Shown here in pieces: positions 34,649 through 43,341 of a stretch of 64,000 bases of DNA. The notes under the pieces are model-generated. The model saw only the letters and a program-made list of their open reading frames with translations. It did no database searches and was not told where the DNA came from. Position numbers and translations under genes: made by a program. Source of the DNA: an uncultured Bacilli bacterium (GTDB taxonomy: Bacteria > Bacillota_I > Bacilli_A > RF39 > UBA660). Location of the stretch: positions 67,021-131,020 of the forward strand of contig CAKOSZ010000004.1 in NCBI GenBank assembly GCA_934119955.1. The letters run 5' to 3'. Every line of letters starts with the position of its first letter. Within the stretch, counting starts at the first letter, position 1.

Positions 34649-36408
34649 TTTATAACTTCTCCATTTACATATAATTTATAACCATTAAAATCAATATTAG
34701 AATTATCTTTAATACCATTAGTTAAACTAGTTAAATAAGTATCTCCTGTTAATTTTATTTTAGAAGTATCATCAAGAGTTAAAGAAATGCTTTTAGCAGT
34801 ATTTAAATTATTAATACTTCCTTCAAAGTAAGAATTATTAGTCATTTTAAAAGTTAAAGTAGAAAGTGAATCAACTGTTATATTACCTATTATTTTTTGA
34901 TTTATGGTATTTAGTTCTACTTCTCCTCCATTATTACCAGATTCACCCCAGGAGTCTTTTTGCACTCTTAAAAATGAAGAAGTAGAATCATTATTTACAA
35001 AAGTATTATTTTTAAGATTAATAACTGATTTGGTATTAGTTACATAGAAGGTATCGCCTTGATTAGTTGTAATAGTACTATTAGTTGCATTAAAAGTTGA
35101 AACACCAACACTACTATCTCCACTCATAGATTGATATAAAAAAATATTTTTATAAGTAGTTGACTTACCATTTAAAGTGTTATTAGTATCAGTTAAAGTA
35201 CAATTATCAAGAGTAACAGAATTTTTTCCTTCAATTACAATTCCCTCTGCTTTGGTTGCAACTAAGTTTGCATTACTAACCTTAATATTAGCAGTTGAAT
35301 AAATAGCAGGAGAACCTTGTCCAGTAGTTTTATAAGTTCCGTTATCAACTTCTACACTTCCTCCTCCTCGATCACTTCTAATAGCAGCACTTGAAATACC
35401 ACTTGTTAAAATATCAAGATTAAAGGCTTTCATAATGCCTCCTCCTGTTGTCATAATACCACCAGAATTATCCTTAGAAGTTGTTATCTTAGAGTTTTTA
35501 ATTGTAACAGTTGTCGAATCACTACTAGTATTATTGGTAGTTGCCGAGCCACCATAACTAAATACTCCATTAGCACCTACTGCATCTGTTTCAATAGTTG
35601 CATTATCTATTGTTAAGTTAGCGCCACTCTTAGCAAGTATTCCTGAGTTAGTTCCATAAAAACTTGTTGCATCCCCTGAACTAGTAGCATCTCCTGTTTT
35701 AGAAACAGTTATATTTTCTAAATTAACTGAAACATCACCTGATACTAAAATGCTATTTTCCAAAGACTTACTAGACGAGAACTTACCAGAATCAATATTT
35801 TCACTTGTAGTTATTTCTTTACTAGCAGAATATGTAATATTACTATTATCTTGATTTGGATTAAAGTTATTATTACCAGCATTATTTTTATTATTTAAAG
35901 TAGTTAGAAAACTCATTAAATAAGTTAAACCAATAGTTAAAATAATGCTTCCTAAAATATAAATTATGATTTTATCTTTATTTACAAAGGTTTCTTTAAG
36001 TGTCTTTTTATTAAAACTAGACATAACTAAGTAAATAACAAGAATTGTAATAATTAAACTTTCTACGCCAAATAAAACATAATAAATAGTACTTATATTA
36101 TTTTTATTCTCCCCATTCGGCATCTCTGGTTTGGTTTCACTACCTTGATTATCACTTGGCATATCAGGTTGTGTTTCTCCTTGATTACTACTATCTGGTT
36201 TTTCTGATACTTCTTCGTTATCTCCATCAGGTTTTTCAGGTGGTTCTTCATTATTACCAGGCATTTGCTTATCATTATCATTCATACTTGGCATATTACC
36301 TTGATTATTGTTAACTGATTTTCTAGCATAAATAACTGTTACTACCAATGATATAATCATTAATCCTAGTAAAATAATAGTTATAATATTTTTATTCTTT
36401 CTTTTCAA
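34645..36408 (-). CDS. Membrane-anchored beta-helix surface protein
   Basis: The 587-residue product has one membrane helix at about 9-28, then a low-complexity acidic, Pro-rich stretch (EEPPEKPDGDNEEVSEKPD, about 54-100). Two further helices follow at about 108-132 and 147-170. After these comes a long Ser/Thr/Asn-rich region built of short beta-strand repeats (TIDNATIETDAVG, VTIKNSKITT, VEVDNGTYKTTG), typical of a right-handed beta-helix. It is probably exposed and binds or modifies polysaccharide, but no catalytic residues are evident. The start is a TTG at 36408 with AAGGAAGAG upstream. A GNAT gene follows with a 4-nt overlap. Confidence 0.7.
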   Translation of the reverse strand: MKRKNKNIITIILLGLMIISLVVTVIYARKSVNNNQGNMPSMNDNDKQMPGNNEEPPEKPDGDNEEVSEKPDSSNQGETQPDMPSDNQGSETKPEMPNGENKNNISTIYYVLFGVESLIITILVIYLVMSSFNKKTLKETFVNKDKIIIYILGSIILTIGLTYLMSFLTTLNNKNNAGNNNFNPNQDNSNITYSASKEITTSENIDSGKFSSSKSLENSILVSGDVSVNLENITVSKTGDATSSGDATSFYGTNSGILAKSGANLTIDNATIETDAVGANGVFSYGGSATTNNTSSDSTTVTIKNSKITTSKDNSGGIMTTGGGIMKAFNLDILTSGISSAAIRSDRGGGSVEVDNGTYKTTGQGSPAIYSTANIKVSNANLVATKAEGIVIEGKNSVTLDNCTLTDTNNTLNGKSTTYKNIFLYQSMSGDSSVGVSTFNATNSTITTNQGDTFYVTNTKSVINLKNNTFVNNDSTSSFLRVQKDSWGESGNNGGEVELNTINQKIIGNITVDSLSTLTFKMTNNSYFEGSINNLNTAKSISLTLDDTSKIKLTGDTYLTSLTNGIKDNSNIDFNGYKLYVNGEVIK

Positions 36409-36504
36409 ATTTATCTCTTCCTTTCACGAAACAATATAGCATACTAATTTTTATTTGTACATAACTTTCTCAAAAACTTCATATAAATTTCATCTAAATT
36501 TCAC

Positions 36505-36553
36505 AAAAAAGAGGCTATATGAAATTATTTTATTTCATTACAGTCCCTTTTTT
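36505..36553 (-). terminator. Terminator after tyrS
   Basis: On the minus strand AAAGGGACTGTAATGAAAT pairs, with a few mismatches, with ATTTCATATAGCCTCTTTT and runs into T residues (36510-36505). Confidence 0.65.
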
Positions 36554-37748
36554 ATTTTAAAATTATCTTTTTGAATTGCTTTTTGCCCTTTTGAATTACC
36601 AATGCATTATTTTCAAAAGCGTCAATAGTAATCTGTTTAGTTACATCATTTTCTTTACTACCATTTATACTTATACCATTTTGCTCTATCATTCTTCTTC
36701 CTTCAGATTTAGATGGAACAATTTTTATTAAAACTAATAAATCAGTTAGTAAGATACCATTTTCAACTAAATTTTTATCTATTTCTACTTCCTCAATATT
36801 TTCTGGAATGCCACCATTTGCAACAGTTGAATACCTTTTTTCTGCAAGCGAAATAAATTCTTCACCATGATACATTTTAATTATCTCTCTTGCATATACC
36901 TTGTGAGCTTCTACTACATCCTCCTTCATTATTTTTTCAATATCATCAAGATTTAAATCAGTTGTCAATTTAAAATAATTCATTAATACATCATCCGGTA
37001 TTCTCATAGCTTTTTCATACATTACTTCTGCTGGTTCATCAACACCAATATAATTTCCAAGTGATTTGCTCATCTTTTCTTTACCATCTAGTCCAACCAA
37101 TAATGGAAAGCACATAACATCTTGTGGTTCTTGTCCATAATCACGTTGTAGTTCTCTACCTACTAATAAATTAAATGTTTGGTCTGTTCCACCTATTTCA
37201 ATATCTGCATGTAACGCTACTGAATCATATCCTTGCATCAACGGATATAAAAATTCATGTATTCCTATTGGAATATTATTTTTAAATCTATTGTTAAAAT
37301 CATCTCTTTCTAAGATTCTTGCAACAGTATATTTTCCAGTTAAATTAATCACATCTTCAAAAGACATTTTTGCTAACCATTCAGAATTATAAGCTATTCT
37401 TATCTTTTTTGGATTTAGTATTTTAGCAACTTGCTTAAAATATGTCTCTCCATTTTTTCTAGTTTCTTCAAAACTTAGTGATGGCCTTGTTTTTGATTTA
37501 CCAGATGGATCCCCAATCATTGCAGTAAAATCTCCAATAACGAAAACAATTTCGTGCCCTAATTCTTGCAATATTTTCAATGCTCTAAGTGGTACCGTAT
37601 GTCCTAAATGTAAATCTGGCCTAGACGGATCAGCGCCAAATTTTACAACCAATTTCTTACCACTATTTAACTTTTTAATTAAAGTATCTTTATTATGAAC
37701 TTCTACAGTTCTTCTTAATATTAAATCTATTTGGTCTTTTTTATTCAT
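36552..37748 (-). CDS. tyrS: Tyrosyl-tRNA synthetase
   Basis: The 398-residue class I synthetase is of the TyrRZ-like length class. It has the HIGH-equivalent HLGHTVPLRAL, the KMSKS loop KEKMSKSLGNYIG, and a C-terminal S4-like domain (GILLTDLLVLIKIVPSKSEGRRMIEQNGISING). The ATG at 37748 is chosen because it lies 7 nt after AGGAGG; the longer frame would run back into the T-box terminator. Expression should depend on uncharged tRNA-Tyr through the T-box upstream. Confidence 0.96.
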   Translation of the reverse strand: MNKKDQIDLILRRTVEVHNKDTLIKKLNSGKKLVVKFGADPSRPDLHLGHTVPLRALKILQELGHEIVFVIGDFTAMIGDPSGKSKTRPSLSFEETRKNGETYFKQVAKILNPKKIRIAYNSEWLAKMSFEDVINLTGKYTVARILERDDFNNRFKNNIPIGIHEFLYPLMQGYDSVALHADIEIGGTDQTFNLLVGRELQRDYGQEPQDVMCFPLLVGLDGKEKMSKSLGNYIGVDEPAEVMYEKAMRIPDDVLMNYFKLTTDLNLDDIEKIMKEDVVEAHKVYAREIIKMYHGEEFISLAEKRYSTVANGGIPENIEEVEIDKNLVENGILLTDLLVLIKIVPSKSEGRRMIEQNGISINGSKENDVTKQITIDAFENNALVIQKGKKQFKKIILK

Positions 37749-37764
37749 AATCATTCCTCCTTCT

Positions 37765-37960
37765 AAAAAACCGCAATAATTTCTATCCCATAAGGACGAA
37801 TTATCGCGGTACCACCTTAATTTATGATTAACAATCATACACTCAAAGTTATAAAGTAACTAACTAATAAACTCATAATGTGTAATTCAATCGTATTATA
37901 TGTTTAATTTCACCAAACTTAAACTCTCTAAAATATAACTAACACAATCTACTTTATCAT
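37765..37960 (-). promoter_or_regulatory. T-box riboswitch, predicted to sense tRNA-Tyr
   Basis: The minus strand has the canonical T-box AAGGTGGTACCGCG (near 37816-37803). A terminator stem follows: CCGCGATAATT (37809-37799) pairs with AATTATTGCGG (37781-37771), then T residues to 37765. GAGAG and TTTGGTG occur in stem I. ATAAAG near 37960 pairs with CTTTAT beside a TAC triplet at 37858-37856, which fits a Tyr specifier. The UGGU bulge suits tRNA-Tyr. Confidence 0.92.
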
Positions 37961-37963
37961 TAA

Positions 37964-38524
37964 TCAACATTTATTTAACACAAGACAATTATATTGTATC
38001 ATATAACTATCTTTTTTTGCACTATTTTTAATTATTTTATTAATTTCTTCCTCATCTAATAAATTAAATAAACTTTTCATTAATGAAGGAACTAGGATAG
38101 AATCCGGTGCTTGATATATTATTTTCCCATCTCTTATAATACCTTCACCATGGTTTCTATACTTACCACTATCATCTTCAAAACCTTGCATCATTATTAA
38201 ATGAGCTTTTATAAAATCTTCTTCCTTTTTATAATCATAATTTTTAATATCATTATACAATTTAATAGCATTTTTTACTTCTTGGATTTCATCTTTTTTC
38301 CAATGACTTTTTTGTTTTCTGTAATATTTTCTACATCAAATAAAGAAAGAGAATTTGCTTCTATTGATAATGAAGAGTGAATTGATCTCACTTTTGATTT
38401 AACAACTAAATTATTTCTTTTTTGTTTATTATTTATTTTTATAATTTTAAGTTTTTCATCTATTTCATTTAGGCATGTTGTTGTCTAAATTATAAATAAA
38501 TTTAACTTCATCAAACAAGTTCAT
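37964..38524 (-). pseudogene. Broken and truncated Fic-family gene
   Basis: From the ATG at 38524 (GAGGTGA upstream) the frame reads MNLFDEVKFIYNLDNNMPK then TGA. Shifting frame continues with LNEIDEKLKIIK and SIHSSLSIEANSLSLFDVEN, which resembles the inhibitory-helix region of Fic proteins (SxxIEGN). A second frameshift near 38285-38300 leads into DEIQEVKNAIKLYNDIKNYD and the Fic-type FIKAHLIMMQGF...GKYRNHGEGIIRDG...VPSLMKSLFNLL. The catalytic HPFxDGNGR motif is missing, since the reading ends at 37964 beside the tyrS T-box. Known Fic enzymes are AMP-transferases; this copy cannot be active. Confidence 0.85.
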
Positions 38525-38644
38525 ATATCACCTCAACTAATTCTAGTTATAACATATGTCACTGTAAATACCAATAAATATTTGTTTTACTAGGTTTTAT
38601 ACATATTAATTATTAAGAATAGTATATAAATCTTGGTAAACTAA

Positions 38645-38677
38645 ATTAAAAAAATACCTAGAAAACCTAAGTATTTA
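38645..38677 (-). terminator. Terminator after dacF
   Basis: On the minus strand AAATACTTAGG (38676-38666) pairs with CTAGGTATTT (38661-38652), with one G-T pair, before a T run. It overlaps the dacF stop. Confidence 0.75.
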
Positions 38678-39832
38678 AAATAAATCACCAGTTATTACAC
38701 CTTTTAATATTTTTAAAAATATATTAAAGTAATTATCTTTTTTAATATCATTTTCAACAGTTATATTTATTTCATCTATCATATTGCCAAGACTATCTTT
38801 AACAACTAATTTACCTATCATATCACCTTTTTTTATAGGTAGTTTTAAAGTATTTAAAATAACATTTGATTTATATTCTTCTTTTTTATCATTTTTATTT
38901 TTTAAAACTGTAACATCTTGATTAGCAATTATTTTTATTTTAGGAATATCAGATTTATCTATTGAAATGGTTCCTATTTCTTCTCCTTTTTTCTTAATAG
39001 TTTCTACTTTATATAAGTTAAAACCATAGTCTAATAATTCTGCTGTTTCTTTGTTTCTAACTTTTCCTTCTTTTTCGCCTAAGGTTATTGCTAAAAGACG
39101 CATATCATTTCTTTTAGCCGTTACTGCCATACAATACATGGCTGCATCAGTGTATCCAGTTTTAAGTCCATCTGCTCCTTGGTAAGTTTTAATTAATTTA
39201 TTAGTATTTACAAGCCAAAATTGTCTATCAGTTCCTTTTCTTAAATAATCTTCATAAATACTTGTATATTTAAGAATTTCTTCATGACTAATTAGTTCCT
39301 TGGCTATAAGAGCCATATCATAAGCAGTTGAATAATGATCTTTTTCATCAAGTCCGGTTGGATTTACAAAATTAGTATCATTAAGACCTAAACTCTTAGC
39401 CTTATCATTCATCATTTTAACAAAATTTGCCTCAGTTCCCCCAATATATTCAGCCATTGCTACAATCCCATCATTAGCACTAGCCATCATTATTCCTTTA
39501 ATTAAATCTAAAACACTTATTTTTTCGCCTTCTTCAAGCCAAATTTGAGAACCTCCCATCCCACTTGCATTTTTAGATACTACTACCATATCTTCTAATT
39601 TAATTTTTCCATCTTCAAGAGATTCCATGATTAAAACCATACCCATCATTTTAGTCATCGATGCAACTGATACTTTCTCATGAATATTTTTTTCGTAAAT
39701 AATTTTTCCAGTTGATACTTCCATAAGTAAACCACTTTTAGCATTTTTAAGCAATGACTCATCGGCAAATACTTTCATACTTGGTAAAAAAACACTAATT
39801 AAAAGTAAAATAATTATACCTTTTTTATACAT
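38675..39832 (-). CDS. dacF: D-alanyl-D-alanine carboxypeptidase (DacF/PBP5-type)
   Basis: This low-molecular-weight penicillin-binding protein trims the terminal D-Ala of peptidoglycan pentapeptides. The 385-residue product has a signal peptide (GIIILLLISVFLPSMKVFA, cleaved near ADES), the active-site S58MTK61, the SAN motif at 118-120, and K224TG. A C-terminal beta domain and an amphipathic anchor helix (FNIFLKILKGVITG) complete it. The ATG at 39832 has GAGGTG 4 nt upstream. In Bacillus dacF lies in the neighbourhood of spoIIM, xerD and deoB, all found elsewhere in this window. Confidence 0.94.
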   Translation of the reverse strand: MYKKGIIILLLISVFLPSMKVFADESLLKNAKSGLLMEVSTGKIIYEKNIHEKVSVASMTKMMGMVLIMESLEDGKIKLEDMVVVSKNASGMGGSQIWLEEGEKISVLDLIKGIMMASANDGIVAMAEYIGGTEANFVKMMNDKAKSLGLNDTNFVNPTGLDEKDHYSTAYDMALIAKELISHEEILKYTSIYEDYLRKGTDRQFWLVNTNKLIKTYQGADGLKTGYTDAAMYCMAVTAKRNDMRLLAITLGEKEGKVRNKETAELLDYGFNLYKVETIKKKGEEIGTISIDKSDIPKIKIIANQDVTVLKNKNDKKEEYKSNVILNTLKLPIKKGDMIGKLVVKDSLGNMIDEINITVENDIKKDNYFNIFLKILKGVITGDLF

Positions 39833-39858
39833 AAACACCTCTATTTAAATTTATGATT

Positions 39859-39881
39859 AAAAAAAAGAACTATACGTTCTA
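39859..39881 (-). terminator. Terminator after the rhomboid gene
   Basis: On the minus strand AGAAC (39880-39876) and GTTCT (39870-39866) form a short stem around GTATA, followed by eight T residues. Confidence 0.65.
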
Positions 39882-41027
39882 TTTTAAAAATATTCCAAGA
39901 TAAATTAGAAAAGCCAAGAATAAAATTGATAAAATTACTCCGTTTATGTTTTCTTGCCTTTTATGTTTATATTTAAGACCAACAGCCATACTAATCAAAA
40001 CTCCACCAATAAGGCCTCCTATATGACCAAAATAATCTATTCCGGGAACAACAAAACCAATTATTAGATTAAGAGCAATAACAGGTAATATCTTTTGTTT
40101 CCAAGTAGCCCCTATATAAACACGGTAATAATAACCAAAGTATAAAACTGCTCCCATTAAACCAAATATTGCCCCACTTGCTCCAATTGAAGCATTATTT
40201 GATAAAGTTACACTAAGTAAACTACCAGTAAGAGCACTATAAAAGTAAATTAACAAAAATTTCTTTTTTCCATAAAAATTTTCTACTTGACTACCTATTA
40301 TATACAATGCATAACAGTTACTAAGTAAGTGAAAGATATCAGCATGTAAAAATGCCCCAGTAATCAATCTATAATACTCATGATATTTTCTAATAAATGG
40401 TCCATAAACAGCAAACATATTAATTAAATTATCACTACTTCTTGTAAATAATCCATATAAATAGATAACTGTTAAAATACCAATTATAACATATGTTGCA
40501 ATTATTTTCTTAGGTGAAAAAACATCATCATTTTTAATTGCTTCTACTCTATTCTTTTCATTTATTTCATTAGTAATTTTTAAAAATAAACTAAATCCTT
40601 CTTCTTTAAAATCAAAATTACTCTTAATATCACTAAAATTATTACTAATAAAATCATTTTTTAATAAATCATTATCTGTTTTAGCATATACATATTTATA
40701 AATCTTATCATCTTCTACTTCTTTTGGACTAACATTATCTCCTAAATCAGTAAAAATATTTAAAACCTGCATTTTAATTGAAAAAGTTTTTCTTTTAATT
40801 TTACTAACTAATCTTTTAGTCTTAAATTTATCAAATTCCATTTGTTCATCATTATGAATATAGTTATTAACAATTCTAACTATTTTAATATCTTCAGCTA
40901 AATTCTCTAACCATATTTCATTTTTAGCTCCTTGAACAATTATAGGATTATAATTTTTTATCTTTATAAAATAATACAATAATTTCATTGTAATTAATTC
41001 TCTACTATCCATAACACTTGTATTCAT
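39879..41027 (-). CDS. Rhomboid family intramembrane serine protease
   Basis: The 382-residue product has a soluble N-terminal domain of about 170 residues and a six- or seven-helix rhomboid core. The catalytic Ser284 is in IGASGAIFGLMGAV and His335 in DYFGHIGGLIGG; HADIFHLLSNCYAL is the conserved His/Asn segment. The long N-terminal domain resembles Bacillus YqgP, which cleaves membrane transporters, but the N-terminal domain itself is not clearly alike. GAGGAGT precedes the ATG. Confidence 0.92.
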   Translation of the reverse strand: MNTSVMDSRELITMKLLYYFIKIKNYNPIIVQGAKNEIWLENLAEDIKIVRIVNNYIHNDEQMEFDKFKTKRLVSKIKRKTFSIKMQVLNIFTDLGDNVSPKEVEDDKIYKYVYAKTDNDLLKNDFISNNFSDIKSNFDFKEEGFSLFLKITNEINEKNRVEAIKNDDVFSPKKIIATYVIIGILTVIYLYGLFTRSSDNLINMFAVYGPFIRKYHEYYRLITGAFLHADIFHLLSNCYALYIIGSQVENFYGKKKFLLIYFYSALTGSLLSVTLSNNASIGASGAIFGLMGAVLYFGYYYRVYIGATWKQKILPVIALNLIIGFVVPGIDYFGHIGGLIGGVLISMAVGLKYKHKRQENINGVILSILFLAFLIYLGIFLK

Positions 41028-41085
41028 ATCAATAACTCCTCTAAATGATTATATAATATTTTTTAAAATAAATAAAGCCTTAACC

Positions 41086-41109
41086 AAAAAAAACTAGTAA
41101 AACTAGTTT
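41086..41109 (-). terminator. Terminator after the rpsP-khpA operon
   Basis: AAACTAGT (41109-41102 on the minus strand) pairs perfectly with ACTAGTTT (41098-41091) around a 3-nt loop, followed by a T run. Confidence 0.85.
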
Positions 41110-41356
41110 AAAAACTTTCAATATTAATATTGATATATTTATGATCATGTAAACTACTACTTGCTTTTAGAACTTGTCTAATAGCATTTGCTGTACGACC
41201 ACCTTTACCAATTAATCTTGGTAAATCTTTTTCACTTACTAAAACTTCTATTGTAATTCTTTTAGGATCATCACTTGGAAACTCTTTAACAGTTACCATA
41301 TCAGTATCAATTACCAAAGCCTTAACAAGCCTTTCTGTTAAAGCAACATAATTCAT
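41108..41356 (-). CDS. khpA: KH-domain RNA-binding protein KhpA
   Basis: The 82-residue product is a single KH domain with the RNA-binding loop LIGKGGRTANAIRQ at about 49-62. It belongs to the KhpA/YlqC family, which together with KhpB affects cell division and elongation in Gram-positive cocci. It follows rpsP by 3 nt, the conserved arrangement in Firmicutes. Confidence 0.95.
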   Translation of the reverse strand: MNYVALTERLVKALVIDTDMVTVKEFPSDDPKRITIEVLVSEKDLPRLIGKGGRTANAIRQVLKASSSLHDHKYININIESF

Positions 41357-41359
41357 AAA

Positions 41360-41629
41360 TTAACCTCTTTTTGATTCATGGAATTTTTTCATAACCCCAG
41401 CATCACTTAATAAATTACGAACTGTATCACTTGGAATTGCTCCGTTATTTAACCATTTAAGAGCAACACTTTCATCAACTTTAACTGTTTTTGGTTCTGT
41501 TAATGGATTATAAGTTCCAATAAGTTCAATATATTCTCCATCTCTTTTAGTATGAGAATCAATTGCTACTATACGATAAACTGGTTTTTTCTTACTACCC
41601 ATTCTTTTTAATCTTAATTTAACTGCCAT
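41360..41629 (-). CDS. rpsP: 30S ribosomal protein S16
   Basis: The 89-residue product begins MAVKLRLKRMGSKKKPVYRIVAIDSH, the standard S16 N-terminus, followed by YIELIGTYNPL. It is a small-subunit assembly protein. GGAAGTG precedes the ATG, and a perfect promoter lies at 41657-41685. It is the first gene of the rpsP-khpA operon. Confidence 0.98.
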   Translation of the reverse strand: MAVKLRLKRMGSKKKPVYRIVAIDSHTKRDGEYIELIGTYNPLTEPKTVKVDESVALKWLNNGAIPSDTVRNLLSDAGVMKKFHESKRG

Positions 41630-41656
41630 AATAACACTTCCTTTCTTTATGCACTT

Positions 41657-41701
41657 ATAATATCATAATAAGTATTTGTTGTCAACATATTTTGGTTGAC
41701 A
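41657..41701 (-). promoter_or_regulatory. rpsP promoter with an inverted repeat over the -35 box
   Basis: On the minus strand TTGACA (41685-41680) and TATTAT (41662-41657) are 17 nt apart, with TG in the extended -10 position. The -35 box is part of a perfect 7-bp inverted repeat, GTTGACA/TGTCAAC (41680-41686 and 41695-41701, 8-nt gap). Confidence 0.8.
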
Positions 41702-41736
41702 TTATAATTTTATATCTCTTAATATTTAAAATTGTA

Positions 41737-42558
41737 TTAAACAGCAACAGTTTCTATCGACATAAAGTAATTAATAATATTATTGACAACTTCATTTGCA
41801 GACATTTCAAGCCAATTATTTCTTGCATCTCTTAAATTCCTTTTAAAAATATTATTATTCAAAGTAACATTTAGATTCTTTATTATATCTTGAACATTAT
41901 TTTCTCGCATTGTTATATCTTTTATTATCAATATATCAATTATATTTAATAATTTATTTTTATTTATATCAGTATTATTTATTAAATAATAAATATCAAA
42001 TATATCTTTATATCTTGTTGTCCTTATCCCAAATCTTAATAAAGACTTTAACTTCTCACAAATTATTTGTTCTTTTGAATCAATAATGAGTGTTATGCTT
42101 TCATTAATTGCTTCTAAATTAAAACAATATTCTTCTTGCTTACCTGAAAAATTTTTATGCACACCTATATCAAGTTTAGCGGATACACTAAAATTATTTT
42201 TATCTTTCAAATTTATATTAACTCTTTTGCCTTTATAATCTTGATGATGTAATTCTTGAATATCACCATCTATATATACTTTAATACCATCATTTACTAA
42301 ATTTAAAGCATCTATAAATGTTCTAATAGATTCATCAGCAAGTGAATATTTTATAAAATCTAAATCTAAATCTCTTGTTGCTCGTCTTTTATCATTAGAC
42401 AAACTATACATAACAACCCCACCTTTGATAGTTACGTTTTTATTCATCTTACTTTTAGATATTTTATTTAAAATAATATCTTGACATATTTTTGCCGATG
42501 CGTTAGCAAGTGAAAATCCATTATTAAGATATTTTCTCCGTAAGTCTTCTAAATTCAT
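41737..42558 (-). CDS. abiEii: AbiEii nucleotidyltransferase toxin
   Basis: The 273-residue product is the toxin of a type IV toxin-antitoxin / phage-abortive-infection pair. The DNA polymerase beta-like active site reads IKGGVVMYSL at 44-53, then RATRDLDLDF with Asp63, Asp65 and Asp67. The later KSLLRFGIRTTRYKDIFDIYYL segment is the usual AbiEii motif. Known relatives transfer nucleotides to tRNA or use GTP. Its ATG overlaps the stop of the antitoxin gene (TAATG), so the two are coupled. Confidence 0.9.
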   Translation of the reverse strand: MNLEDLRRKYLNNGFSLANASAKICQDIILNKISKSKMNKNVTIKGGVVMYSLSNDKRRATRDLDLDFIKYSLADESIRTFIDALNLVNDGIKVYIDGDIQELHHQDYKGKRVNINLKDKNNFSVSAKLDIGVHKNFSGKQEEYCFNLEAINESITLIIDSKEQIICEKLKSLLRFGIRTTRYKDIFDIYYLINNTDINKNKLLNIIDILIIKDITMRENNVQDIIKNLNVTLNNNIFKRNLRDARNNWLEMSANEVVNNIINYFMSIETVAV

Positions 42559-43100
42559 TAAAATACCTCACGCATTAGCGTATCATATAATGATGCTTCA
42601 TTTTTATAATAAGATATATATTTTTGTATTTTATAGATATCAAGTTTATCAGCCTTTTTTCTATAATTTGTTATTATCTCTTTATAATAATCAAATGGTA
42701 TTATATTCTTTTTTCTAATTAATTCTACCAACATTCTTTCTTCATCATATATATTAATTTTAACGTTTTCTATTTCAATTTGTGTCTTGCCAAACTCGAA
42801 TAATTGATTTGAAACAAATACTTGTTTAATATTTTTATCATTAATTCTACTATCAGTTCTTTTAGTTGCTAAATAAAAATAATCAGGTATAACATCAGTT
42901 AAATCATAATAATAATAAGCACTATTTAATGTAAATATAGCATTAGGATATTTTTTTAATATTATTTCTAATGGATTTATAAATTCTTGTTCTGAATATA
43001 ATCCATTTTCTATTTTAAAAAGTTCTTTATTTTTAATTGCTTTATTAAGCTGATAAGTAGAATATTTATTTTTATCTAATTCATTTCTAAAATACAACAT
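42558..43100 (-). CDS. abiEi: AbiEi antitoxin / autorepressor
   Basis: The 180-residue product has an N-terminal winged helix-turn-helix (YSTYQLNKAIKNKELFKIENGLYS), then a C-terminal domain including PNAIFTLNSAYYYYDLTDVIPDYFYLAT and DEERMLVELIR, the AbiEi antitoxin arrangement. AbiEi proteins neutralise AbiEii without binding it and repress their own promoter. The ATG at 43100 has GGGTGAT 5 nt upstream and is preferred to the in-frame start at 43139, which lies inside the operator. Confidence 0.88.
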   Translation of the reverse strand: MLYFRNELDKNKYSTYQLNKAIKNKELFKIENGLYSEQEFINPLEIILKKYPNAIFTLNSAYYYYDLTDVIPDYFYLATKRTDSRINDKNIKQVFVSNQLFEFGKTQIEIENVKINIYDEERMLVELIRKKNIIPFDYYKEIITNYRKKADKLDIYKIQKYISYYKNEASLYDTLMREVF

Positions 43101-43120
43101 TTTTATCACCCAATATAAGT

Positions 43121-43169
43121 TTAACAAAATAATACACAAAAATCAATAATTCGTGTATTATTCTGTTAA
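43121..43169 (-). promoter_or_regulatory. Inverted-repeat operator and promoter of abiEi-abiEii
   Basis: Arms at 43121-43137 (TTAACAAAATAATACAC) and 43153-43169 match as an inverted repeat in 16 of 17 positions, with a 15-bp spacer and centres 32 bp apart. On the minus strand TTGATT lies between them, and TAAACT overlaps the far edge of the second arm after 17 nt. This fits the known autoregulation of AbiEi at paired inverted repeats. Confidence 0.75.
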
Positions 43170-43341
43170 AAAAACTTAATTATTAAAATGAATTACATTT
43201 CAAATTATAAGTATCATTTACTTAATTAATTATATTTTTAGTTTTAAATTTAGTATCATAAGTACCTATATACTTATACTTAATAAATATTAAAACCCAA
43301 AATTATGATAATTGTACTATCATGTAAATTGGTAATTTAAA

